NCBI RefSeq assembly: GCF_945957345.1
Contig: NZ_CAMFKW010000004.1
Span: 104,633-168,632 of the forward strand
Reading direction: 5' to 3'
Length of the DNA stretch: 64,000 nt
Source: an uncultured Allobosea sp.
Lineage (GTDB): Bacteria; Pseudomonadota; Alphaproteobacteria; Rhizobiales; Beijerinckiaceae
Shown one piece after another: positions 52,428 to 60,622 of this stretch. Every line of letters begins with the position of its first letter. Position 1 is the stretch's first letter. The notes under the pieces were generated by a model. That model had not been told where the DNA came from. It did no database searches and saw only the letters and a list, made by a program, of their open reading frames with translations. The translations under genes and the position numbers were made by a program.

Positions 52428-52907
52428 CAATTCATCAGAACGCAAACGCAACCCGTCACTCCCGCGCGGCGAAACAGGGCCACGCATTCCTCACTCAGGC
52501 GGGCAGGCTGAACTTCGGGAGTCGCCGTGGGGTTACCGGAAAGGGGCGATCGGCCGACAGCGTGAACGGGAGGTCAACGATCACGGTTAATGGGGGCCGG
52601 GCTTGCGACTATGAGGAGGAGATTGACTTTTCGCCGTTCCCGGTGTTCTGACAGGGCGTGGTGCAAGGTTGCGCCGCCTAGCGAAGCTTTCAGCCCTTCG
52701 GGATTGGCTCTGTGACTGTCCGTCTGACGACGACGAAACTCACGACCAAAACGACGACCGGGAAAGCCGGTACGTCGCGCTGACGCTTCGCCTCGGTTCC
52801 GGGTCCATCTCCCCCCGGCGGGGAGAGATCGCCGAACCCGCCCGAGACCGGTGCGGGGCGGCCCCCAAAGGGAGACCCGAACCGCCTTATCCGCAAAGGA
52901 TCACATC
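52428..52907. other. 480-base leader region upstream of asd
   Basis: No protein gene of normal size is seen. It contains a 23-codon threonine-rich reading frame at 52712-52783 and, after it, competing stems before the asd start: a short stem CTCCCC/GGGGAG at 52809-52825, and a long-range pairing of 52794-52805 with 52874-52884 ending just before the ribosome-binding site AAGGA. No long T-run was found. Confidence 0.6.
52712..52783 (+). CDS. candidate threonine-rich leader peptide for asd
   Basis: GTG opens a 23-residue frame with ten threonine codons (positions 2, 6-8, 11-12, 14-16 and 21), mostly ACG/ACC, ending in TGA 124 bases before the asd ATG. The core LTTTKLTTKTTTGKAG is strikingly like the E. 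coli ThrL leader, in which runs of threonine (and isoleucine) codons sense charged tRNA. Aspartate-semialdehyde dehydrogenase lies on the threonine pathway, so the match of codon and pathway is meaningful. Weak points are a poor ribosome-binding site and no classic terminator T-run. Confidence 0.55.
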   Translation: MTVRLTTTKLTTKTTTGKAGTSR

Positions 52908-53942
52908 ATGAGCTTCAAGGTCGCAGTCGTCGGAGCAACCGGCAATGTAGGCCGCGAGATGCTGGACATTCTCGCCGAGCGCGCCTTCCCCGTCGGCGAG
53001 GTCGTGGCACTCGCCTCTTCGCGCTCGGTCGGTACCGAGGTCTCGTTCGGCGACAAGACGCTGAAGTGCCGGGCGCTCGAGCATTACGATTTCTCCGACA
53101 CCGATATCTGCCTGATGTCGGCGGGCGGCGATGTCTCGAAGGCGTGGTCGCCGAAGATCGGCGCGCAAGGCTGTGTCGTCATCGACAATTCCTCGGCCTT
53201 CCGCATGCATCCCGACGTGCCGCTGATCGTGCCCGAGGTGAACGCCGCCGCTGCCGCCGGCTTCACCAAGATGAACATCATCGCCAATCCGAACTGCTCG
53301 ACCGCGCAGCTCGTCGTCGCCTTGAAGCCGCTGCACGACAAGTTCGGCATCAAGCGCGTCGTCGTCTCGACCTACCAGTCGGTCTCCGGCGCCGGCAAGG
53401 AAGGCATGGACGAGCTGTTCAACCAGACCCGCGCCGTGTTCTCGGCCGGCGAGGTCACCACCAAGAAGTTCCCGAAGCGCATCTCCTTCAACCTCATTCC
53501 GCAGATCGACGTCTTCATGGAGGACGGCTTCACCAAGGAAGAGTGGAAGATGGTGGTCGAGACCAAGAAGATCCTCGACAAGAAGATCAAGCTGACCGCG
53601 ACCTGCGTGCGCGTGCCGGTCTTCATCGGCCATTCCGAGAGCGTGAACATCGAGTGCGAGAAGCCGATCACCGCCGAGGAGGCGCGCGAGGTTCTGCGCA
53701 CCGCGCCGGGCATTCTCGTGATCGATAAGCACGAGCCGGGTGGCTACATCACCCCGCATGAGGCGGCCGGCGAAGACGCGACCTATATTTCGCGCATCCG
53801 CGAGGACTCGACCGTCGAGAACGGCCTCGCCTTCTGGTGCGTCTCCGACAACCTGCGCAAGGGCGCGGCGCTGAACGCGGTGCAGATCGCCGAAGTTCTG
53901 GTCAACCGCAAGCTGATCCAGCCGCGCAAGCAGGCGGCCTAG
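52908..53942 (+). CDS. asd: aspartate-semialdehyde dehydrogenase
   Basis: 344 residues. The NADP-binding VAVVGATGNVGREMLDIL is at the N-terminus, the catalytic cysteine is in NIIANPNCSTAQLVVALKPL, and TYQSVSGAGKEGMDEL and the later VPVFIGHSESVNIE (catalytic histidine) are typical. The enzyme makes aspartate semialdehyde from aspartyl phosphate, the branch point to lysine/diaminopimelate, threonine and methionine. AAGGA 8 bases upstream supports the start at 52908. A threonine-rich leader frame lies upstream and a GC hairpin (CCCTGCC/GGCAGGG, 53962-53984) follows. Confidence 0.92.
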   Translation: MSFKVAVVGATGNVGREMLDILAERAFPVGEVVALASSRSVGTEVSFGDKTLKCRALEHYDFSDTDICLMSAGGDVSKAWSPKIGAQGCVVIDNSSAFRMHPDVPLIVPEVNAAAAAGFTKMNIIANPNCSTAQLVVALKPLHDKFGIKRVVVSTYQSVSGAGKEGMDELFNQTRAVFSAGEVTTKKFPKRISFNLIPQIDVFMEDGFTKEEWKMVVETKKILDKKIKLTATCVRVPVFIGHSESVNIECEKPITAEEAREVLRTAPGILVIDKHEPGGYITPHEAAGEDATYISRIREDSTVENGLAFWCVSDNLRKGAALNAVQIAEVLVNRKLIQPRKQAA

Positions 53943-53961
53943 GTCAAGCTGTGCCGTCTGT

Positions 53962-53984
53962 CCCTGCCTGCAAACCGGGCAGGG
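53962..53984 (+). terminator. hairpin after asd
   Basis: CCCTGCC and GGCAGGG form a 7-bp GC stem around nine bases, 20 bases past the asd stop. No T-run follows, so termination is uncertain. Confidence 0.45.
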
Positions 53985-54088
53985 TCGTCGACGATTTCCA
54001 CGCGCATGGGCGGGTGACCGTCTTTGCGTGTGGCTAAGTAAGGCAAACGGGCTAAGGCTTGCGCATCTCCTGTGCGTGAATCGAGCCC

Positions 54089-55021
54089 TTGCCCAACGCT
54101 CCTCTTCCTGAAACGCCGGTCGTCGCTTCGCAGGATGGCAAGCCGCTGCGCATCGACAATTCAGCGCGCGGCATCGCGCTTCTGCTGCTCTCGTCGATTT
54201 TCATGTGCAGCGGCGATATCGCTTCCAAATATCTCGCGATCAATCTACCTGCGCTGCAAATCAGCTGGATGCGCTACGGCACCTTCGCCGCGATCATGCT
54301 CGTCACCATCGCCTTCACCGGCGGCTTCCGCAGGATGAGCACACGCCGGCCGGGCCTGCAGCTGCTGCGGGCTTTGGGCGTGACCATCTCCTCGATCCTG
54401 TTCGTTGCGGGCTTGCGCGACCTGCCGATGGCGGACGCGACCGCCACCTCTTTCGTCTCGCCGCTCTTCGTGACGGCGCTCTCCATTCCCATCCTGGGCG
54501 AAATCGTCGGCTGGCGGCGCTGGCTCGCCACGATCGTCGGGCTGATCGGCGTGCTGGTCGTGGTGCGTCCCGGCGGTGCCGGCTTTCATGGCGCCTCGTT
54601 CTTCGTTCTCGGCTCGTCGTTCTTCTGGGCGTTTTCGCTGATCATGACCCGGATGATGAGCCGCACCGAGATTCCGGTGGTCACGCTGGCCTATTCCGCC
54701 ACGATCGGCTTCATCCTGCTGTCGCTGGCCGTGCCGTTCAGCTGGCAGGCGCTCGATCTCAAGGCGATCCTGATCGGCCTCTTCATCGGCAGCATCTCGA
54801 CGATCGGGCATATCTTCCTGATCCAGGCGTTCCGCTATGCGGATGCTTCGCTGCTGGCGCCCTTCGCCTATTCCCAGCTGCTCTGGTCCTCGATCTTCGG
54901 CTACCTGGTCTTTGCCGCGATCCCGGATGTCTGGACCTATGTCGGCGCCGCGATCATCGCGGCTTCGGGGCTCTACACCGCCCATCGCGAGCGTATCCGT
55001 GCCAGGCAGGTCGCCGGCTGA
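54089..55021 (+). CDS. EamA/DMT-family transporter
   Basis: 310 residues with about ten membrane segments in two EamA repeats (ARGIALLLLSSIFMCSGDIA; FFVLGSSFFWAFSLIMTRMM). Members export metabolites such as amino acids or their derivatives, or take up nucleotide sugars; the substrate is not evident. TTG 54089 is the most likely start because no ATG fits before the first membrane segment. It is preceded by a 146-base gap after asd. Confidence 0.85.
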   Translation: MPNAPLPETPVVASQDGKPLRIDNSARGIALLLLSSIFMCSGDIASKYLAINLPALQISWMRYGTFAAIMLVTIAFTGGFRRMSTRRPGLQLLRALGVTISSILFVAGLRDLPMADATATSFVSPLFVTALSIPILGEIVGWRRWLATIVGLIGVLVVVRPGGAGFHGASFFVLGSSFFWAFSLIMTRMMSRTEIPVVTLAYSATIGFILLSLAVPFSWQALDLKAILIGLFIGSISTIGHIFLIQAFRYADASLLAPFAYSQLLWSSIFGYLVFAAIPDVWTYVGAAIIAASGLYTAHRERIRARQVAG

Positions 55022-55140
55022 CGGTTGGTAACCAAGGATTGTGATCGGGGCGGGCTTGCGTCTTTGGAGGCGTGGCAGCGCAGTGATGTTGCTATAGGGT
55101 GACGTTGCGCTACCCGGCGTCTCCTTCCCAGGAACAACCT

Positions 55141-55641
55141 ATGTCTCTCCATCTCGCACGCGCGGTTTTCGCCGCCAGCCTTTTCCTGCTGCCTGGGCTC
55201 GCAAGCGCCAAGACCTATTCGATTCCCGACCCCAATCCCGTCGCGGTCATCACGATGCCGGAGGATTGGGAATCCACCGAGATCGCCAAGGGCGTCGAAT
55301 CGACCTCGGATGACGAGGCCGTCTACATCTCGGTCGAGGTGACCGAGCTGAAGGACGCCGCGCAATCCATCGCCGAAGCGGTCACCTGGCTGAAGAGCAA
55401 GGGCGTCGTCGTCGACCCCGCGACGCAGGAGAAGAAGCCGTTCTCCAACAATGGCATGGAGGGCGTTCAGGTGCAGTGGACCGGCAAGGACGAGGATGGT
55501 CCCACCCATGTCAGCCTGACGCTGCTGCAGGTCACCGAGACCAAGGGCCTCGTCGTGACCTACTGGGCCTCGCCCGAGGGCGAGAAGGAGAACCTCAAGG
55601 ATCTGGCCTCGATCATCGACAGCCTGAAGGCGATCAAATAA
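55141..55641 (+). CDS. exported protein, 166 aa
   Basis: A signal peptide (LHLARAVFAASLFLLPGLAS, ASA-KT) precedes a compact acidic domain of about 143 residues (PNPVAVITMPEDWESTEIAK). The domain looks like a small beta-sheet lipid- or ligand-binding fold, but I cannot name its family. The region starts with CCCAGGAACAACCT before the ATG. It lies between the EamA transporter and the convergent TetR regulator. Confidence 0.75.
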   Translation: MSLHLARAVFAASLFLLPGLASAKTYSIPDPNPVAVITMPEDWESTEIAKGVESTSDDEAVYISVEVTELKDAAQSIAEAVTWLKSKGVVVDPATQEKKPFSNNGMEGVQVQWTGKDEDGPTHVSLTLLQVTETKGLVVTYWASPEGEKENLKDLASIIDSLKAIK

Positions 55642-55651
55642 GGCGCTTCGA

Positions 55652-56335
55652 TCAGCGTGGGGCCGGCTCGGCGCCGGCTCCGCGTCCATAGCGCGCCATG
55701 AACATCGCGATCGCCTCGCCGACGACGCGATTGATTTCCTCGTCGCTCGGTGGCGTGCGGACGGCGTTGAACAGGCGCGGGCGCGTCAGGGTCGACTGGC
55801 AGAGATCGAGGAACTGGACGGCGGCGAGATAGGTGTCGTCGATCGCGAGCTTGCCCTCGGCGACCATGCGGTCGAGATAGCGGGCGATCAGCCGCGAGCC
55901 GAGCATCGGGCCGTTCTCGTAGAATTCCCGGCCGAGATCGGGCATGCGCTCGGCCACGCCGATGACGACGCGATGCGCGCTGACCGCGAGCTCGCCATTG
56001 ATCATCCTGACGATGCAGAGCCCGAACCGGCTCAAGGCCCGCACGGGGTCGGAATCCTCATTCAGGGCCTCGATGGCGCCGCGTTTCTGAATCTCGCGCT
56101 CGCGCTGGATCAGGTCGACGAAAAGGTGCTCCTTGTCCTCGAAATAGACGTAGAGCGTGCCTTTCGAGACGTTCGCCGCGGCGGCGATATCGTTCATGCT
56201 GGCAGCGTCGAAGCCGCGCGAGGTGAAAACCTGAAGCGCACCGTCGAGAATCTGGCGGCGCTTGTCGGGATCGGCGCCGGCGATCCGGCGATTGCGGGGG
56301 CCCGTCTTTACCGGGGCTTCAGAGGTTTCCGACAT
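55652..56335 (-). CDS. TetR-family repressor of the EmrAB-type pump
   Basis: 227 residues. The TetR DNA-binding domain is clear (RRQILDGALQVFTSRGFDAA, SMNDIAAAANVSKGTLYVYF), followed by a helical ligand domain with a TetR_C-like ending. It diverges from the emrA-like gene at 56485, and the shared promoter holds two identical-pattern 22-bp operators. The gene most likely represses the pump and itself and is released by a toxic compound. Confidence 0.88.
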   Translation of the reverse strand: MSETSEAPVKTGPRNRRIAGADPDKRRQILDGALQVFTSRGFDAASMNDIAAAANVSKGTLYVYFEDKEHLFVDLIQREREIQKRGAIEALNEDSDPVRALSRFGLCIVRMINGELAVSAHRVVIGVAERMPDLGREFYENGPMLGSRLIARYLDRMVAEGKLAIDDTYLAAVQFLDLCQSTLTRPRLFNAVRTPPSDEEINRVVGEAIAMFMARYGRGAGAEPAPR

Positions 56336-56383
56336 TCTGTTCCCGCCCGGTCTGCGGGCGCTGCATGGCGACTGCGAAAAAAG

Positions 56384-56405
56384 AATCGAACCAATCAGTT
56401 CGATT
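56384..56405. promoter_or_regulatory. TetR operator 1
   Basis: AATCGAAC and GTTCGATT form an inverted repeat around six bases (CAATCA). The same arms, apart from one base, recur at 56445-56466. TTGACT at 56405 is a possible -35 element for the pump genes. Confidence 0.75.
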
Positions 56406-56444
56406 TGACTTGATATGCATTATTGCTCGCGCTATTTCAAGCGC

Positions 56445-56466
56445 AATCGAACCGAGCGGTTCGAAT
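56445..56466. promoter_or_regulatory. TetR operator 2
   Basis: AATCGAAC and GTTCGAAT around CGAGCG repeat operator 1 with the same 6-base spacing, 61 bases downstream and 18 bases before the emrA-like start codon. Bound repressor here would block the start of transcription or early elongation. Confidence 0.75.
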
Positions 56467-56484
56467 TGACATGCAGGACGACCA

Positions 56485-57681
56485 ATGTCTGCTGAGACCG
56501 CATCCGAACACCGCCGCGACCGGCTGAAGCTGGTCGATGCCAAGGCCGAGACCGCCCAGCCGGCCGAGCCCACCGCCCGCGACGCACAGGCGAAGAGCGC
56601 CCCGCCCGAGGCGGCAGAAGCCAAGGCCAAATCCGGAAAGAGCCCGCTCAAGCGCGGCGCGCTGTTCCTGGTTGCAGCGGCTGCCGTCGGCGCCGGGCTC
56701 TGGTACGGTATCGACTGGTGGCGCAATGGCCGCTTCATCGTCTCGACCGACGATGCCTATGTCGGCGCCGAAATGGCGACCGTTTCGGCCAAGCTCTCCG
56801 CCAATATCGCCACCGTCTCGGTGCGCCAGAACCAGGAGGTCAAGGCCGGGCAGCCGCTCGTCGCGCTCGACGATGGCGACTGGCGTATCGCGCTCGACAG
56901 CGCTCGCGCCAAGACCGCCACGGCGCAGGCGACGCTCGCCCGCATCGATAGTCAGGTCGAGGCGGCGCGCGCCGCCCAGATGCAGGCGCAGGCACAGCAG
57001 AATTCGGCCGAGGCGGCGGTGACGCGCACGGCTGCCGATTTCGAGCGTGCCAGCAGCCTCGCCGCCAAGTCCTTCGGCTCGCAGGCGACGCTCGATGCCG
57101 CCACCGCGGCTCGCGATCAGGCCATCGCCTCTGTCGCGAGCGCCAAGGCTGGCGTCGTGCAGGCGCAGGCCAATATCAAGGTTCTGGAAGCGCAGCGTGT
57201 CGAGGCCGCCCGCCAGATCGACGAGCTCAAGGTTGCCGAGCAAAAGGCCGAGCGCGATCTCTCCTTCATGAAGATCGCCGCGCCGATCGACGGCGTCGTC
57301 GCCAACACCAATATGCAGATCGGCGATCTCGTCGGCGCCGGCAAGCGCCTGATGTCGATCGTTCCGCTCGACCAGGTCTATGTCGACGCCAATTTCAAGG
57401 AGACGCAGGTCGGCCCGCTGAAGACCGGCGACAAGGCCAGCATCACGGTCGATGCCTTGCCGGGTGAGGTCTTCCACGGCACGGTCAGCGGCATCGCCGG
57501 CGGCACGGGCTCGGTGTTCACGCTGCTGCCGCCCGACAATGCGACCGGCAACTTCACCAAGATCGTGCAGCGCGTGCCGGTGCGCATCATGCTCGACCGC
57601 GAGTCGACGGCGAAGCATGTGCTGCGGCCGGGCATGTCGGTCGTGGTCTCGATCGATCCGCGGCCGGCCGCGCAGCATTGA
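56485..57681 (+). CDS. membrane fusion protein of an EmrAB-type efflux pump
   Basis: 398 residues. A cytoplasmic N-terminus is followed by one membrane segment near residues 55-77 (GALFLVAAAAVGAGLWYGID), then the HlyD/EmrA layout: beta-barrel/lipoyl half (IVSTDDAYVGAEMATVSAKL), long alpha-hairpin rich in Ala/Gln (about 150-255) and second lipoyl half (APIDGVVANTNMQIGDLVGA). It links the inner-membrane transporter at 57867 to an outer-membrane channel. The two TetR operators lie directly upstream. Confidence 0.89.
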   Translation: MSAETASEHRRDRLKLVDAKAETAQPAEPTARDAQAKSAPPEAAEAKAKSGKSPLKRGALFLVAAAAVGAGLWYGIDWWRNGRFIVSTDDAYVGAEMATVSAKLSANIATVSVRQNQEVKAGQPLVALDDGDWRIALDSARAKTATAQATLARIDSQVEAARAAQMQAQAQQNSAEAAVTRTAADFERASSLAAKSFGSQATLDAATAARDQAIASVASAKAGVVQAQANIKVLEAQRVEAARQIDELKVAEQKAERDLSFMKIAAPIDGVVANTNMQIGDLVGAGKRLMSIVPLDQVYVDANFKETQVGPLKTGDKASITVDALPGEVFHGTVSGIAGGTGSVFTLLPPDNATGNFTKIVQRVPVRIMLDRESTAKHVLRPGMSVVVSIDPRPAAQH

Positions 57682-57685
57682 TCAA

Positions 57686-57845
57686 GCGGGTCATCCCGCA
57701 CGCGCAGCGGCATGCAATGCCGCTGCGCAGATGCGGGGCAAGACGAGATACGACTGGCTCCCGCCGCTGTGAGGGCGCCTCTTTCTGATGACGGTCCCGT
57801 GTTTGCGCAGCAGCGTTTCACGCTGCAGCGCGCACGGGATGACAC
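57686..57845. repeat. dispersed GC-rich palindromic elements, fourth locus (two units)
   Basis: GTCATCCCGCACGCGCAGC ... GCTGCGCAGATGCGGGG (57690-57735) and GGTCCCGTGTTTGCGCAGC ... GCGCGCACGGGATGACACC (57797-57845) are members of the family seen at 48127 and 50844. They fill most of the gap between emrA-like and emrB-like genes, so they would be transcribed with the operon. Confidence 0.75.
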
Positions 57846-57866
57846 CCCGAGGAAAGGTAGGCCGCC

Positions 57867-59456
57867 ATGGCCACCGCGACCCTGAACCCGGGCGCAGGCG
57901 CCAAGCCCGCCGAAGACGCCATCCCCTTACGCCGGATCTTCGCCTTCATGGCGATGGTCTTCGGCATGTTCATGGCGATCCTGGACATCCAGATCGTCTC
58001 GGCCTCGCTCGCCGAGATCCAGGCCGGCCTGTCCGCCTCCTCGGACGAGATCGCCTGGGTCCAGACGGCCTATCTGATCGCCGAAGTCATCATGATCCCG
58101 CTGTCGGGCTATCTCAGCCGGGCGCTGTCGACGCGGGTGTTCTTCTCGATCGCGGCGGCGGGCTTCACCATCTCCAGCGTGCTCTGCGCCCAGGCTTCCT
58201 CGATCAACGAGATGATCCTGTGGCGCGCGGTGCAGGGCTTCATCGGCGGCGGCATGATTCCCGGCGTCTTCGCCGCGGCCTTCACGATCTTCCCGCCCTC
58301 GAAGCGCCCGGTCGTCTCGCCCTTGATCGGCCTCGTCGCGACGCTGGCCCCGACCATCGGCCCGACAGTCGGCGGCTATCTCAGCCACGCCTTCTCCTGG
58401 CACTGGCTCTTCCTCGTCAATGTGGTGCCGGGCATCGGCGTCACCATCGCGGCCTGGACGCTGATCGATTTCGACAAGCCTGACCACAGCCTGATCAAGC
58501 GCTTCGACTGGCTTGGCCTTGCCGGCATGGCCGCCTTCCTCGGCAGCCTCGAATATGTGCTGGAGGAGGGGACGCGGCTCGACTGGTTCCAGAGCCACGA
58601 GATCATGTTCTTCTCGGTCGTGATGGTCTTCGGCGCGGTGCTGTTCTTCTGGCGGGCGCTGACGCGCGACGATCCGCTGGTCGATCTCTACGCGTTCAGG
58701 AACCGCAACTTCGCCTTCGGCTCGCTGTTTTCATTCTGCATGGGCATCGGCCTCTACGGGCTGACCTATCTCTACCCGGTCTATCTCGGCCGCATCCGCG
58801 GCTATGACGCGCTGATGATCGGCGAGACCATGTTCGTCACCGGCCTGTGCATGTTCTTCACCGCGCCGATCGCCGGGCGGCTCTCGGCGAAGCTCGACCC
58901 GCGCATCATGATGATGATCGGTTTCGGCGGCTTCGCGCTGGGGACCTGGATCGCCTCGGGCATCACCTCGGACTGGGATTTCTACGAGCTCCTGCTGCCA
59001 CAGGTGCTGCGCGGCTGTTCGCTGATGCTGTGCATGGTGCCGATCAACAATATCGCGCTGGGGTCGCTGCCACCGCAGCAACTCAAGAACGCCTCGGGCC
59101 TGTACAATCTCACGCGCAATCTCGGCGGCGCGGTCGGGCTTGCCATCATCAACACGATGCTGAACACGCGCACCGACCTGCACATCACCCGGCTGCACGA
59201 GATGGTCGTGGCAGGGCGGCAGGTGGCGGAGGAGGCGATCGCCAACACCGCGCAGCGCTTCATCGACTACGGCGACGCGGCGCAGACCATGGCGCTGGCC
59301 TTGGTCAACCAGCGTGTCCACAAGCAGGCGCTGGTCATGGCCTTCGGCGACGTGTTCATCGGCCTGACCGCGATCTTCGGGAGCCTCGTCCTGATGTCCC
59401 TGTTCCTGAGCAAGCCGCCGAAGCCTGTCGCAGGCGGCGGGGGCGGCGGCCACTAG
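57867..59456 (+). CDS. DHA2-family MFS multidrug transporter (EmrB-like)
   Basis: 529 residues with about 14 membrane segments. The motif-C region (GLVATLAPTIGPTVGGYLSH) and motif near VQTAYLIAEVIMIPLSGYLS identify a DHA2 drug:H+ antiporter. It works with the membrane fusion protein encoded just upstream to expel drugs or toxic metabolites. AGGAAAGG before the ATG supports the start. The C-terminus is short and glycine-rich. Confidence 0.9.
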   Translation: MATATLNPGAGAKPAEDAIPLRRIFAFMAMVFGMFMAILDIQIVSASLAEIQAGLSASSDEIAWVQTAYLIAEVIMIPLSGYLSRALSTRVFFSIAAAGFTISSVLCAQASSINEMILWRAVQGFIGGGMIPGVFAAAFTIFPPSKRPVVSPLIGLVATLAPTIGPTVGGYLSHAFSWHWLFLVNVVPGIGVTIAAWTLIDFDKPDHSLIKRFDWLGLAGMAAFLGSLEYVLEEGTRLDWFQSHEIMFFSVVMVFGAVLFFWRALTRDDPLVDLYAFRNRNFAFGSLFSFCMGIGLYGLTYLYPVYLGRIRGYDALMIGETMFVTGLCMFFTAPIAGRLSAKLDPRIMMMIGFGGFALGTWIASGITSDWDFYELLLPQVLRGCSLMLCMVPINNIALGSLPPQQLKNASGLYNLTRNLGGAVGLAIINTMLNTRTDLHITRLHEMVVAGRQVAEEAIANTAQRFIDYGDAAQTMALALVNQRVHKQALVMAFGDVFIGLTAIFGSLVLMSLFLSKPPKPVAGGGGGGH

Positions 59457-59638
59457 GCCGCATCCCCCGGAAGAGCACCTTCGCCGGCCGAGGCCGGTCC
59501 CGTCGGCAGGGCAGACCATGTGTTCACCGCGCGACATCGGCGCGGTTTGCATGCCGATGTGCTGTGGGCGCTGCCCGATGTCGCAGCCACGAAGATTGAC
59601 ATCTGAGGGATGCTTCGCCAAATATGGTAATAATATCA

Positions 59639-59663
59639 GTAGTTTAGATGTTTTCTAAACTAC
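59639..59663. promoter_or_regulatory. ICE-like palindrome upstream of irr
   Basis: GTAGTTTAG and CTAAACTAC are perfect 9-base inverted arms around ATGTTTT. The centre TTTAG...CTAAA matches the iron control element (ICE) bound by Irr in rhizobia (TTTAGAA...TTCTAAA). It lies 34 bases before the irr start, so autoregulation is likely. Confidence 0.78.
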
Positions 59664-59696
59664 GCTGCCGAGTTTCGGCGTGTGGAAGGCGTTACG

Positions 59697-60230
59697 ATGA
59701 GCGTTCTGGCGAGCAAGGATCAGAATCACAAGCCCGTGGCGGGCGATCATATCCCGTGGCCGCAGAAAAACCCGACGAGCTGCCCGATCAGCGCGGTGAA
59801 GGCGCGGCTCCGGACAGCGGGCCTGCGCCCGACGCGCCAGCGCATGGCTCTGGGCTGGCTGCTCTTCGCCAAGGGCGATCGTCATGTCAGCGCCGAGATG
59901 CTCTATGAGGAAGCGCTGCGGGCGCGCGAGCCGCTTTCGCTCGCGACCGTCTACAACACGCTGCGCCAATTCTCCGAGGCCGGCCTGCTGCGCCAGGTCT
60001 CGGTCTCCGGGCCGAAGACCTTCTTCGACACCAATGTGTCGGAGCACCATCATTTCTACAACGAGGACGACGAGACCGTCACCGACATCCCGGGCTCGAT
60101 GATCCAGGTCGCCGGCCTGCCGGACGCGCCGGAGGGCATGATGATCGCCTCGGTCGAGGTCATCGTGCGCCTGCGCAGCGCCGATGGCGAGGAGATCGAG
60201 ACCAAGCGGGCGGTGGGCCACCACGCGTGA
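59697..60230 (+). CDS. irr: iron response regulator Irr (Fur superfamily)
   Basis: 177 residues. The signature TAGLRPTRQRMALGWLLFAK and SLATVYNTLRQFSEAGLLRQ are almost those of rhizobial Irr, and SEHHHFYNEDDETV holds the His-rich heme/metal site. Irr controls heme synthesis, iron uptake and iron storage under iron limitation. The N-terminal heme regulatory motif GCPW of Bradyrhizobium Irr is replaced here by SCPI, keeping Cys-Pro but not Trp. An ICE-like palindrome lies upstream, and bfd overlaps its stop by 4 bases. Confidence 0.9.
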   Translation: MSVLASKDQNHKPVAGDHIPWPQKNPTSCPISAVKARLRTAGLRPTRQRMALGWLLFAKGDRHVSAEMLYEEALRAREPLSLATVYNTLRQFSEAGLLRQVSVSGPKTFFDTNVSEHHHFYNEDDETVTDIPGSMIQVAGLPDAPEGMMIASVEVIVRLRSADGEEIETKRAVGHHA

Positions 60231-60514
60231 TCGTCTGCTCCTGCAACGTCCTGTCCTGCGGCCAGATCAAGGGCACGATCGCTGCCGATGGCAGCGGCCC
60301 CCGGACAGCCGGAGAGGTCTATGACTGCCTGGGCTGCAGCCCGGATTGCGGACGTTGCGCGCGTGAAGTGCGGGCCCTTTTGGCCGAAGCTCGCGCCGTC
60401 TGTGCGACGCAATGCGGTAGCTGCGCCAGCCGCGAGATCGAATGCGCGGTGCATGTTTCGGTCGGGCGCATGCTCGACGGGATCGAGCTCGCCGAGGAGA
60501 GCGTCGCGGCCTGA
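60227..60514 (+). CDS. bfd: bacterioferritin-associated ferredoxin
   Basis: 95 residues. CSCNVLS and CLGCSPDCGRC provide the C-x-C and C-x4-C ligands for the [2Fe-2S] cluster of Bfd proteins. Bfd docks on bacterioferritin and supplies electrons to release stored iron. The GTG start overlaps the irr stop by 4 bases (GTGA), so both are made from one message, and bfr follows 108 bases later. The extra C-terminal cysteines (CATQCGSCASREIEC) are more than the four ligands needed. Confidence 0.85.
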   Translation: MIVCSCNVLSCGQIKGTIAADGSGPRTAGEVYDCLGCSPDCGRCAREVRALLAEARAVCATQCGSCASREIECAVHVSVGRMLDGIELAEESVAA

Positions 60515-60582
60515 TCGCCGGCGCTTCGATCAAAAGCTCTGAAGCTGCTTTTTGCCTCTTCACTTCCGGAAAGACCCTGTCT

Positions 60583-60603
60583 ACATTAGTATCATTCTAA
60601 TGT
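60583..60603. promoter_or_regulatory. ICE-like palindrome upstream of bfr
   Basis: ACATTAG and CTAATGT are perfect inverted arms around the 7-base TATCATT; the form resembles the irr-promoter palindrome. It lies 19 bases before the bfr start, a position where bound Irr could repress bacterioferritin under low iron. Confidence 0.72.
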
Positions 60604-60622
60604 GGATTGCGGAGTGCACCCG

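Noticed and set aside
52809..52825. CTCCCC-GGGGAG stem as a classical intrinsic attenuator terminator
   Set aside because: No T-run follows. It is kept only as a possible part of the asd leader structure, not as a terminator.
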